DNA from: an uncultured Lachnospiraceae bacterium
Lineage (GTDB): Bacteria; Bacillota; Clostridia; Lachnospirales; Lachnospiraceae
DNA length: 10,109 nt
Reading direction: 5' to 3'
Assembly: GCA_902803155.1 (NCBI GenBank)
Contig: CADCOU010000090.1
Coordinates: 1 to 10,109 of the forward strand
Shown piece after piece: positions 1 to 6,756 of the stretch. A program made the position numbers and the translations under genes. The notes below the pieces were generated by a model. The model was not told the DNA's origin, made no database searches, and saw only the letters and a program-made list of their open reading frames with translations. The stretch's first letter is position 1. Each line of letters opens with the position of its first letter.

Positions 1-1031
1 ACCGCATAGGAAACAAACACGCGGAAGTATTCACCGATCATGGAGTCTCCGGTGATTGCCGCACCTGCCCTCGGCGCCACGATAAACATGGTGTGGAACA
101 GGATCACGCCCAGGAACACATTGCCGATGGATGCTTTGTCTACAGAAGCCCCGCCGACCAGCAGCGCCGCAATACAGAACATACCGATCTGCGAATGGGA
201 ACTGTAGGTAGCGATGTTGCCCATGTTCTGCAGGTAGATGATCATGCCGAAGCCCGCTAGGACCGTCGAGATCACGATCGAGATGATCCTGGTGCGCTCC
301 ACGTTGATGCCCGCGTCCCTGGCTACTTCCATGTCCTGCCCGACTGCGCGCATGTCCTGGCCAAGCTTTGTGCGGCGGAACCACACGATCACCAGGCAGA
401 GCAGGGCGATGATGAGAAATGTCATCACCGGGATCTTGACGATCCCGACGCCCGGGATATTGAGTTTCAGCGGGATCAGGTTATCCAGTTTCTGGCGCAT
501 GTTCAGGAGGCTGACCGTGTTACGGATACCGTAGCCCCTGGGCAGCTTGATGGTGGAGTGCTTGATCGGGATGATGGATCCCATCATGTAGAGCACCACC
601 AGCAGGTACACGCCGTTGATGAAATAGCTGATGATATAGCTGGTGATCATCTCACGGCCCTTGGCCATGTTCAGGATCTTGCCGCAGAACAGGCCCAGCA
701 GTACTGAAAAAGGTACAGAGAGAATCATTGCCAGGACCATGCCCGGGATCCCCACGATCTGCCAGTCAGAAACCAGGATCAGTGCGATCTCGCCGGCCAT
801 CGCACCCAGCGTCATACCGAAGTTCAGTCCCATTCCGGCCATGATCGGGATCAGCAGAGACAGGATCAGGAATGCATTCCTGCCCATGCGGGTAGTAATC
901 TCGTTGAACAGCATGTTGGCGGAAAGGCCTGACAGCGGGATACAGAAGGCGCAGATGATGATGAACAGGATCGGCACCGAACTGGACCGCAGGAAGGACA
1001 GAAACTTTTCTTTCTTGGCTTTATTATTCAT
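1..1031 (-). CDS. ABC transporter permease, RbsC/BPD_transp_2 type (3' end cut by window edge)
   Basis: Membrane subunit of the importer encoded by this operon. The reading frame opens with ATG at 1031 (MNNKAKKEKFLSF) and stays open for 343 codons to the window edge, so little of the C-terminus should be missing for a family of about 350 residues. It is rich in long hydrophobic segments. It shares with the preceding permease an early GMGLNFG motif (near residues 66-72), a cytoplasmic loop with ARDAGINVERTRI, and a late GGASVDKASIGN motif. These are typical of branched-chain/sugar-type permeases (PF02653). The start overlaps the upstream stop codon as ATGA, and a GGAGG lies 7 bases upstream, so translation is probably coupled. 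It would form a heterodimer with the neighbouring permease. The substrate is unknown. Confidence 0.9.
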   Translation of the reverse strand, partial: MNNKAKKEKFLSFLRSSSVPILFIIICAFCIPLSGLSANMLFNEITTRMGRNAFLILSLLIPIMAGMGLNFGMTLGAMAGEIALILVSDWQIVGIPGMVLAMILSVPFSVLLGLFCGKILNMAKGREMITSYIISYFINGVYLLVVLYMMGSIIPIKHSTIKLPRGYGIRNTVSLLNMRQKLDNLIPLKLNIPGVGIVKIPVMTFLIIALLCLVIVWFRRTKLGQDMRAVGQDMEVARDAGINVERTRIISIVISTVLAGFGMIIYLQNMGNIATYSSHSQIGMFCIAALLVGGASVDKASIGNVFLGVILFHTMFIVAPRAGAAITGDSMIGEYFRVFVSYA

Positions 1032-2080
1032 TTCGTCCCCTCCGTCTTTCTGGTCAGTGCATACAGGATCATACCGTTGGAGGCGATGATCCGGATAACT
1101 TCACTCATATCCGTGTGAATGATGTTGTTCATGACGGTAGGCGTCATGGTTACGATACCCTGGAAGAGGATCGTACCGCTGATCACGTTCAGGATGGTCG
1201 CTTTGTTGACCGTCGCACCGCCGATCAGGATGGCGGACACAGCGGGAAGCGCCATGTAGAACGGGGCCATATAGAGCTGGATAAACCCGAAGCCCTGTTC
1301 ATAGACGAGAATGCCGATGGCGGCAAGCCATGTCGACATGACGACGGAGAGCAGGCGGATCTTATCCACATTGATGCCCGCGGCGCGCGCGAACACCGGG
1401 TTGGAACCCACGGCCGTCATGGCCGTGCCGGTTTTGGTGTGCAGGAACGCCCAGATGCACAGTGCAAGCAATGCAAAGAACAGAAGCGTTCCGGTCGGGA
1501 TGACCAGCTTGCCGATCCTGATCCGCAGGAAGTTAGCAAGCACCTGATTGTAATATCCCTCCAGCGTGATGGTGGTACGCAGACCCTTTCCGGACAGACC
1601 CCACACCATGTTCGGGCTGTGATAGGGAAGAATGAGCCACATCATGCACATCATGGAAACGGATGAAAAACCGACGTAGGTGGCGATCATCATCTCACCG
1701 CCCTTGATGCGGTTCAGCAGCCAGCCGTAACCCGTTCCGAAAACCAGTGCGAACGGGGTCGCGATCACGATCGCAGCCAGGAAGGATACCGGACCCGTAA
1801 AGCCCAGCTCTATGGAAAGCGTGGCTCCGAGCAGGCCGGAAATGATTCCGAGCGGCAGTCCGAAGTTCAGTCCGCAGCCTGAGTGCACCATGGGAACCAT
1901 GGCAAGCACGAGGATGCCGTTCCAGCTGAAACGCGCGATGATGTTGGAGATCTGCGTGGGCAGATCCGCCCCGACAAACGGGCAGAGCACCAGAAGCAGG
2001 AGCAGGAACAGTGTTATGATCAGTCGGGGAAGCCCGTAGTTTTCTACAAGCTTTCCAAACCAGCTTTTTTCTTTTTCCAT
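1028..2080 (-). CDS. ABC transporter permease, RbsC/BPD_transp_2 type
   Basis: This 350-residue integral membrane protein is a pore subunit of the importer. A short basic N-terminus is followed by a first membrane helix at about residues 18-37 and further hydrophobic stretches through to about residue 343. Family signs are GCGLNFGLPLG (68-78), a loop with ARAAGINVDKIR (231-242) expected to contact the ATPase, and IGGATVNKATILN (286-298). It is a diverged paralogue of the next permease, sharing the order of these motifs. The gene starts 14 bases after the ATPase stop codon and carries a GAGAGGG ribosome-binding sequence in that gap. It ends in a 4-base overlap with the next gene. The pair of unequal permeases suggests a heterodimeric channel. 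No residue reveals the substrate. Confidence 0.93.
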   Translation of the reverse strand: MEKEKSWFGKLVENYGLPRLIITLFLLLLLVLCPFVGADLPTQISNIIARFSWNGILVLAMVPMVHSGCGLNFGLPLGIISGLLGATLSIELGFTGPVSFLAAIVIATPFALVFGTGYGWLLNRIKGGEMMIATYVGFSSVSMMCMMWLILPYHSPNMVWGLSGKGLRTTITLEGYYNQVLANFLRIRIGKLVIPTGTLLFFALLALCIWAFLHTKTGTAMTAVGSNPVFARAAGINVDKIRLLSVVMSTWLAAIGILVYEQGFGFIQLYMAPFYMALPAVSAILIGGATVNKATILNVISGTILFQGIVTMTPTVMNNIIHTDMSEVIRIIASNGMILYALTRKTEGTK

Positions 2081-2094
2081 AATCCCTCTCCCCC

Positions 2095-3684
2095 TTACTT
2101 CACCTGGCTGAGCATCAGCGCACCGAGATCTTCCACGGAAGCATTCGCCGGAAGGATCCCGGCGATCCTGCCGCCGGAGACGATCGCAATGCGGTCGCAG
2201 CTCTGTCTGAGCTCCTCAAGTTCAGAGGAGACCATGACGATCGTAACGCCGTTCTCACGGTTAAACCGCCTGAGGGCTTCCAGAACCAGTGCCTTTGCAC
2301 CGACGTCGATGCCGCGGGTCGGCTCTGAGACGAACAGTAGGCGCGGACTCAGCGCGAACGCCTTGGCCAGGCAGACCTTCTGCTGGTTGCCGCCCGAGAG
2401 CTCTCTTGCCTTCTGCTTGGAGCTCGTGCAGCGGATGGCGAGTTCATCGATATACTTCTCGGTGATTTCGCGGATCGCCTTTTCGTCTCTCCACTTAACA
2501 AGGCCTCCCAGGTAATTCTTCAGGTATTTATTCTGGATCTGCATCGACGGGAACGCGATGTTCCATTCCAGGGATTCATCCAGCAGAAGTCCGACGCCCC
2601 TCCGGTCCTCAGAAACGAACGCAAATGACGAATCCAGGCACTTGCGCGGCTCGTTCAGGGGGATCTCATTTCCCTCGAATACGACTCTGCCTCCTGCCTG
2701 ATACAGGCCCATGATCCCATTGGGGATCCCGAGCTTGCCCTGGCCGGCAAGTCCGCCGATTCCGAGGATCTCACCCTCTTTGACGGTCAGGTTCACGTTG
2801 CGCACGGTTTCGCCGGGCATATCGACCCAGAGTTTCTCGATGGACAGAATGTCTTTCGCGTCTTCGTGGCTGCGCACGGAAGCACCCGAGCCGCCTGATA
2901 CCTCGCGGCCGACCATCCACTTCGTGATCTGCTGTACATCAGTTTCTTCAGCCGGAGTATCCTTCACGACGACGCCGTCGCGCATGACCACAACACGGTT
3001 GCAGACAGCGAGGATCTCCTGCAGTCTGTGCGTGATGAAGATGATGGCGATCCCGCGCTTTGCCATACCCCGTATCGATTCCAGCAGGGCTTCCGCTTCC
3101 TTTTCCGTCAGGACGGCCGTCGGCTCGTCAAGGATCAGTATACGCAGCTGTTCCTTGGAGAGCTCTCTCGCGATCTCCGTGAACTGCTTATGACCGACCG
3201 GCATGTTGCTGATGACCATCTTCTTATCGATGTCGACGCCCATCAGCTCGATGGCTTTCGACGCACGATCATCCATCTCCGCGCGGTTCAGTGTATCCAG
3301 CCGGTCCCCGAAAATGTCGGAGGCCACATTCTTTTTAACCGGTTCCCTGTTCAGCAGGATGTTCTCTGTAGTGGTAAATCCCGGAATCAGGGAAAATTCC
3401 TGATGGACCATACCGATACCGGCTCCGATGGCGTCAAACGGAGAGTTAAAAGAGACCTCTTCTCCGTTAATGATGACATGGCCGCCGTATCCTCCGGTCT
3501 CATGGATCATCGTCGATCCGAACAGGATACGCATCAGCGTGGACTTTCCGGCGCCGTTCTCACCGACAAGGCCGATCACTTCCCCTTCGTTGAGGGTCAG
3601 ATTAATGTCGGAGAGCACCTGGTTTCCGAAGAAATCCTTGCTGATCTGTTTCATTTCAAGCAGTGGTGCATTCTGGCTGCTCAT
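2095..3684 (-). CDS. ABC transporter ATP-binding protein with two fused nucleotide-binding domains
   Basis: This 529-residue double ATPase is of the RbsA/MglA/YufO layout and powers import through the two downstream permeases. Domain 1 has Walker A GENGAGKST (41-49), a Q-loop glutamine (Q95), Walker B LILDEPTA (183-190) and an H-loop histidine (H219). Its signature is reduced to PVGHKQ (162-167). Domain 2 has a poor Walker A, GLAGQGKLG (311-319), lacking Ser/Thr after the lysine. Its signature LSGGNQQ (429-435) is good, its Walker B-like LLFVSEPTRG (449-458) has Ser instead of Asp, and serines replace the H-loop His (VSSE, 485-488). Thus one composite site (Walker A/B of domain 1 with signature of domain 2) looks active and the other looks degenerate. 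Asymmetry is usual in RbsA-type proteins; the VSEP change seems additional. An AGGAAGG sits 7 bases before ATG 3684. Confidence 0.95.
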   Translation of the reverse strand: MSSQNAPLLEMKQISKDFFGNQVLSDINLTLNEGEVIGLVGENGAGKSTLMRILFGSTMIHETGGYGGHVIINGEEVSFNSPFDAIGAGIGMVHQEFSLIPGFTTTENILLNREPVKKNVASDIFGDRLDTLNRAEMDDRASKAIELMGVDIDKKMVISNMPVGHKQFTEIARELSKEQLRILILDEPTAVLTEKEAEALLESIRGMAKRGIAIIFITHRLQEILAVCNRVVVMRDGVVVKDTPAEETDVQQITKWMVGREVSGGSGASVRSHEDAKDILSIEKLWVDMPGETVRNVNLTVKEGEILGIGGLAGQGKLGIPNGIMGLYQAGGRVVFEGNEIPLNEPRKCLDSSFAFVSEDRRGVGLLLDESLEWNIAFPSMQIQNKYLKNYLGGLVKWRDEKAIREITEKYIDELAIRCTSSKQKARELSGGNQQKVCLAKAFALSPRLLFVSEPTRGIDVGAKALVLEALRRFNRENGVTIVMVSSELEELRQSCDRIAIVSGGRIAGILPANASVEDLGALMLSQVK

Positions 3685-3699
3685 GTATATGCCTTCCTA

Positions 3700-3740
3700 A
3701 AAAACAAGAGAAACGGGGGAGGAGCTGCTACCCCTCCCCC
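3700..3740 (-). terminator. Attenuator-like hairpin between the binding-protein and ATPase genes
   Basis: On the transcript, GGGGGAGG (3740-3733) pairs perfectly with CCTCCCCC (3722-3715) around a 10-base loop. It is followed by a U-rich stretch (GTTTCTCTTGTTTTTT, 3714 down to about 3699). The U-run directly abuts the AGGAAGG ribosome-binding site of the ATPase gene. Such an element could end part of the transcripts or protect the 3' end of the binding-protein message, giving more binding protein than membrane parts. The U-tract is interrupted and starts several bases after the stem, so termination is probably only partial. Confidence 0.6.
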
Positions 3741-3775
3741 TGATACAACTTCTGGTACGAAATCAATCCGACGGA

Positions 3776-5041
3776 TTATTTGATGGTGAAGTACTTCTCC
3801 GGAACCTCGATATCGGTGGAGCCCATGTAGTAACCCGGATCGCCCATGATGTAGGTATCCTGATATACAAGGAATACATTGCCCATCTTCACGCCTGTGT
3901 CAGCATTGGTGTAGTTGGATCCGTTCCATGCTGCCTTCGGAGAGAATACCTGATAAGCCTTCGCGATGTCATCGATGCTCTCCAGCTCGGAGGTGCCGTC
4001 GATCACGTTCATAGCATGCTGTGCAAGACCTGCGGATACAGTGTAACCATAGGAATAAGCCCAGGTTCCGAAACGGCCTGCGCCGCCCTTCTCAACAACT
4101 GCTTCCTCAACCTTGGCGAGGATCTTCTCGAAGTCGCCGGCTTCCTCGGTGAGGTCCAGACCCAGAGCTCCCGGATAACCCATAAGCGGTGACGGAAGGT
4201 CAGCCTCGATGAAGAATCCGCCATACTCAAGAAGCTGCTTCAGCAACGGCTCGGTATGTGCGTCGTTGGTGCAGAAGTATGCGCTGTTCGTGCCGTACTT
4301 CTCGATCCACTCCGGAACATGCTCCAGAATGTAAGCCTGAGCGCCCGGTACGCCTACGTCAGTGGTCGGGTCCGGAGCGGTCTCCATCTCGAAGCTCATG
4401 CCAAACTCTTCGCAGGCAGCCTTCATGATAGCAACACGGCGGCTCATGGTTTCATAGGACATGTGACGCGGGAAGGAAATATGTACGAAGGTATCGCAGC
4501 CCAGCTCATGAGCGGTACGGATGATCAGATATCCGCGGGCAACGAAGTCATTGTTGCAGACCAGGTCAGCAGCGCTGCCGATCTCGGGAAGGTCCTCGTG
4601 GGACTCACCTGCGATGCAGAGGATGTCCGGGCGTTTTTCCTTGATCTGGCGGAATGCCTCAGTGGTTCCCGGGATAGCCTGGTTCACGATGATGGCCTTC
4701 ATGTCAGGATCATCGGAGAGGTTTACGATCGTCTGGATGGTGGTCTCAAGCTCTTCCGTGAAGTTGTCCGGATAGATGGCCAGAGTTACTCTGTCCTCGC
4801 CGTACATTGCCTGGAACGCTTCTGCGCCTCTGCGGTCATCCTCAGACTGGGAGACGGAACCGGTTACGATACCGATATGATAGTCGCCCTCGACTGCGGC
4901 CTGCTCTTCATCTCCGCCTGCTGCTTCCGTAACAGCCTCTTCATCGATATCACCGATATCGATATCAGCGCCGAAGGAAACTGCTGCCATGGAGACTGTC
5001 ATGGTCAGAGCCATGAGAGAAGCAATGAGTTTCTTCATCAT
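3776..5041 (-). CDS. DUF3798-family secreted substrate-binding protein of the ABC importer
   Basis: This 421-residue extracytoplasmic protein is expected to deliver solute to the importer encoded downstream. A signal peptide is evident: MMKK, then a hydrophobic stretch to about residue 24, with probable cleavage near SFGA (22-25). No lipobox cysteine is present. A very acidic linker (about 26-53) precedes the folded domain. That domain begins with YHIGIVTGSVSQSEDD (54-69) and continues with AIYPDNFTEELETT (88-101), IVNQAIPGTTEAF (118-130), DILCIAGESHED (139-150), HISFPRHMS (187-195), PDPTTDVGVPGAQ (224-236) and MGYPGALGLDL (287-297). I recognise this pattern as DUF3798 (PF12683), which resembles periplasmic-binding/LacI-type folds; its ligand is not known to me. 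The start is set at the first of two ATGs because AAAGGAG lies 8 bases upstream. It is the first gene of the operon. Confidence 0.9.
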   Translation of the reverse strand: MMKKLIASLMALTMTVSMAAVSFGADIDIGDIDEEAVTEAAGGDEEQAAVEGDYHIGIVTGSVSQSEDDRRGAEAFQAMYGEDRVTLAIYPDNFTEELETTIQTIVNLSDDPDMKAIIVNQAIPGTTEAFRQIKEKRPDILCIAGESHEDLPEIGSAADLVCNNDFVARGYLIIRTAHELGCDTFVHISFPRHMSYETMSRRVAIMKAACEEFGMSFEMETAPDPTTDVGVPGAQAYILEHVPEWIEKYGTNSAYFCTNDAHTEPLLKQLLEYGGFFIEADLPSPLMGYPGALGLDLTEEAGDFEKILAKVEEAVVEKGGAGRFGTWAYSYGYTVSAGLAQHAMNVIDGTSELESIDDIAKAYQVFSPKAAWNGSNYTNADTGVKMGNVFLVYQDTYIMGDPGYYMGSTDIEVPEKYFTIK

Positions 5042-5049
5042 AGTTTTTT

Positions 5050-5056
5050 CTCCTTT
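5050..5056 (-). promoter_or_regulatory. Ribosome-binding site of the DUF3798 gene
   Basis: AAAGGAG on the minus strand lies 8 bases before ATG 5041. It decides the start in favour of MMKK, so that the protein begins directly with its signal peptide. An in-frame upstream start at 5086 would add 15 residues that spoil the signal peptide and lie almost at the predicted transcription start. Confidence 0.8.
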
Positions 5057-5096
5057 TTTCTTAATGAATAAAACTTGGTTATACAAAAACAGAGTT

Positions 5097-5125
5097 ATTT
5101 TACACCTGATTCTTTAGTGCGTCAA
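5097..5125 (-). promoter_or_regulatory. Sigma-A type promoter of the ABC operon
   Basis: On the minus strand a TTGACG -35 box (5125-5120, 5 of 6 consensus) is separated by exactly 17 bases from a TAAAAT -10 box (5102-5097, 5 of 6). Transcription would start near 5090 and leave a leader of about 50 bases before ATG 5041. That leader is too short for a typical riboswitch, and no stable hairpin was seen in it. Confidence 0.7.
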
Positions 5126-5173
5126 ATATATGATACGAAATGAGGACTGCCAACAGATGACAAAAGATAAAGA

Positions 5174-5202
5174 TTGCCCGGCTGTATACTGTCCCCTATA
5201 AT
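5174..5202 (+). promoter_or_regulatory. Sigma-A type promoter of the MATE exporter gene
   Basis: A TTGCCC -35 box (5174-5179, 4 of 6) and a perfect TATAAT -10 box (5197-5202) are separated by 17 bases. Transcription would start near 5209. It is divergent from the ABC-operon promoter, with about 48 AT-rich bases (5126-5173) between the two -35 boxes. I saw no convincing inverted-repeat operator there. Confidence 0.65.
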
Positions 5203-5269
5203 TGACTTGTATATTTATCAATGATCTGATAAGCGGACAGTGCAGGTCGTCCTGCGGATTATGGAAATT

Positions 5270-6682
5270 ATGAAGAAACAAAGCCTGAACGCCGGACAGT
5301 TCCCCTGGAAGGCATTTCTCCTCCAGCTGGTGGCCATCGCCCTGCCGGTGGCCCTGCAGAATGTTCTGACGACCACTGCAGGCATGGTGGATACCATCAT
5401 GCTCGCTTCCCGCGGAGAACTCACGGTCGGCGCGGTCGGACTCTGCGGACAGTATTCCAGCCTGATGCTCAACGCATACTGGGGATTCGTGGGCGGCGGA
5501 ATGCTGTTCTTCTCACAGTACTTCGGCGCAAAAGACAACGAAGGCATATGCCATGCCTTCGGAATCGTTCTGATATGTATGTCATGCGTGGGCTGTCTGT
5601 TCGGCTCTCTCGCGGTATTCACGCCGCAGCTTATCATGGGACTGTATACTGACAAGACAGCCATACAGGAGATCGGGATACGCTATCTCCGCATCGCAGG
5701 TTTTGCCTATCCTCTGCAGACGATCGCCCAGGCCCAGTGCGCTCTGCTCCGGTCCACGGAGCGGGTCCGCATACCGCTGCTCGCATCCATCGCGGCGCTG
5801 CTGACAAATTTCATCTGCAATTTCACCCTGATCTACGGCCGCTTCGGTTTCCCCATGCTGGCTGAACGCGGTGCAGCCATCGGTACTCTTGCGGCCGGCA
5901 TCGTCAATGTACTGCTGATCCTGGTTCTTGCAGTGCGGAGCGGCGAGCCGTACCTGCTTCGCTTCCGTGAACATTTCCGGTTCGGGAGGCACCTTGTCTC
6001 CGAATTCTTCCGGAAATGCTGGCCGATCCTCTTCAATGAAGTCCTGATCGGCATCTGCGGGATGGTGATCAACGTCGTCATCGGGCGTCAGTCGGAGCAG
6101 GCCATCGTTGCGACAGCGGTATTCCGTACGCTCGAAGGCTTTGTGCTCGCATTCTTCTCCGGTTTTACCAGTGCGGCCAGCGTCCTGGTCGGAACCTGCG
6201 TCGGCGCGGGCGATCATGAGACCGGATACCAACGAGCGCTGCGCCTGGTACGGCTTGTTCCCGCCACAGTTTTCTGCGTGGTCATGATCCTGCTCGGACT
6301 CCGGAATCCGATCCTGCACTCCATGGGACTTCGCGCCGGCTCTTACAGCCTCGGTATTCACATGCTGATGATCTATGCAGTCATGGGTTCCGTCCGCATG
6401 ACCAACTGGATCCAGAACGATACCTTCCGCGCTGCCGGGGACCCGGTATTCGGCACCGTGCGCGAGATCGCATTTGCCTACGCCATGGTCATCCCCGCCA
6501 TGCTCATATCCGGCATATGGCTGAAGCTGCCGTTCCTGATCGTATTCCTGTGCTCCTACATCGATGAGCCGATCCGGCTGGTCATGATGCTCCGCCACCT
6601 GATCAGCGGCAGATGGATCAAGCCGGTGACGGCAGAGGGTCTTGCAACGATCGGCGACTTCCGGAAAGCGCACCGTATCTGA
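5270..6682 (+). CDS. MATE family efflux transporter
   Basis: This 470-residue inner-membrane antiporter is expected to export cationic drugs or metabolites using a Na+ or H+ gradient. It has about twelve hydrophobic helices in two similar halves, and its length fits the family. Recognisable family features are IALPVALQNVL (23-33), a membrane-embedded aspartate in MVDTIMLASRGE (39-50), the SQYFGAKD loop (82-89), RSTERVRIP (161-169), NFICNFTLIYG (180-190) and GAAIGTLAAG (201-210). The second half repeats the pattern from about residue 240. The frame is also open from GTG 5240 and ATG 5261. ATG 5270 was preferred because MKKQ gives a normal N-terminus and weak GGA-containing sequences lie 4-11 bases upstream, but none of the three starts has a good ribosome-binding site. 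The gene stands alone, divergent from the ABC operon. The substrate is undetermined. Confidence 0.92.
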   Translation: MKKQSLNAGQFPWKAFLLQLVAIALPVALQNVLTTTAGMVDTIMLASRGELTVGAVGLCGQYSSLMLNAYWGFVGGGMLFFSQYFGAKDNEGICHAFGIVLICMSCVGCLFGSLAVFTPQLIMGLYTDKTAIQEIGIRYLRIAGFAYPLQTIAQAQCALLRSTERVRIPLLASIAALLTNFICNFTLIYGRFGFPMLAERGAAIGTLAAGIVNVLLILVLAVRSGEPYLLRFREHFRFGRHLVSEFFRKCWPILFNEVLIGICGMVINVVIGRQSEQAIVATAVFRTLEGFVLAFFSGFTSAASVLVGTCVGAGDHETGYQRALRLVRLVPATVFCVVMILLGLRNPILHSMGLRAGSYSLGIHMLMIYAVMGSVRMTNWIQNDTFRAAGDPVFGTVREIAFAYAMVIPAMLISGIWLKLPFLIVFLCSYIDEPIRLVMMLRHLISGRWIKPVTAEGLATIGDFRKAHRI

Positions 6683-6707
6683 CCGCCCGGGCAGTATCCG
6701 CGTTCGC

Positions 6708-6739
6708 CGGACTGCTGCTCATCGGCCGCTGTCCGTTTT
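6708..6739 (+). terminator. Weak intrinsic terminator of the MATE gene
   Basis: CGGAC (6708-6712) pairs with GTCCG (6731-6735). Inside, two GC/GC pairs are separated by single mismatches, around a 6-base loop. TTTT (6736-6739) follows. It lies in the 74-base gap between the two convergent stop codons. The short T-run and the mismatches make it weak. In the opposite direction no T-run follows the hairpin, so no clear terminator for the amylase gene was found. Confidence 0.4.
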
Positions 6740-6756
6740 CTGCCGAACATCAGCTG

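Noticed and set aside
3028..3783. Plus-strand frames at 3028-3783 and 4256-5071
   Set aside because: Both are antisense to well-supported ABC operon genes and their translations show low-information sequence.
4946..4966. Three GATATC units close together
   Set aside because: They encode the Asp/Ile-rich linker of the binding protein; this is low-complexity coding sequence, not a DNA element.
5202..5230. Alternative plus-strand promoter TTGACT with TCTGAT, 17-base spacing
   Set aside because: The -10 match is poor compared with the perfect TATAAT at 5197-5202 just upstream; it could be a minor second start.
5582..6673. A 363-codon minus-strand open frame antisense to the MATE gene
   Set aside because: The product is rich in His, Asp, Gln and Arg with no recognisable domain, as expected for the reverse of a membrane-protein gene.
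6685..6692. GCCCGGGC palindrome just after the MATE stop codon
   Set aside because: It is only 8 bases with no loop and no T-run; it is chance in GC-rich sequence.
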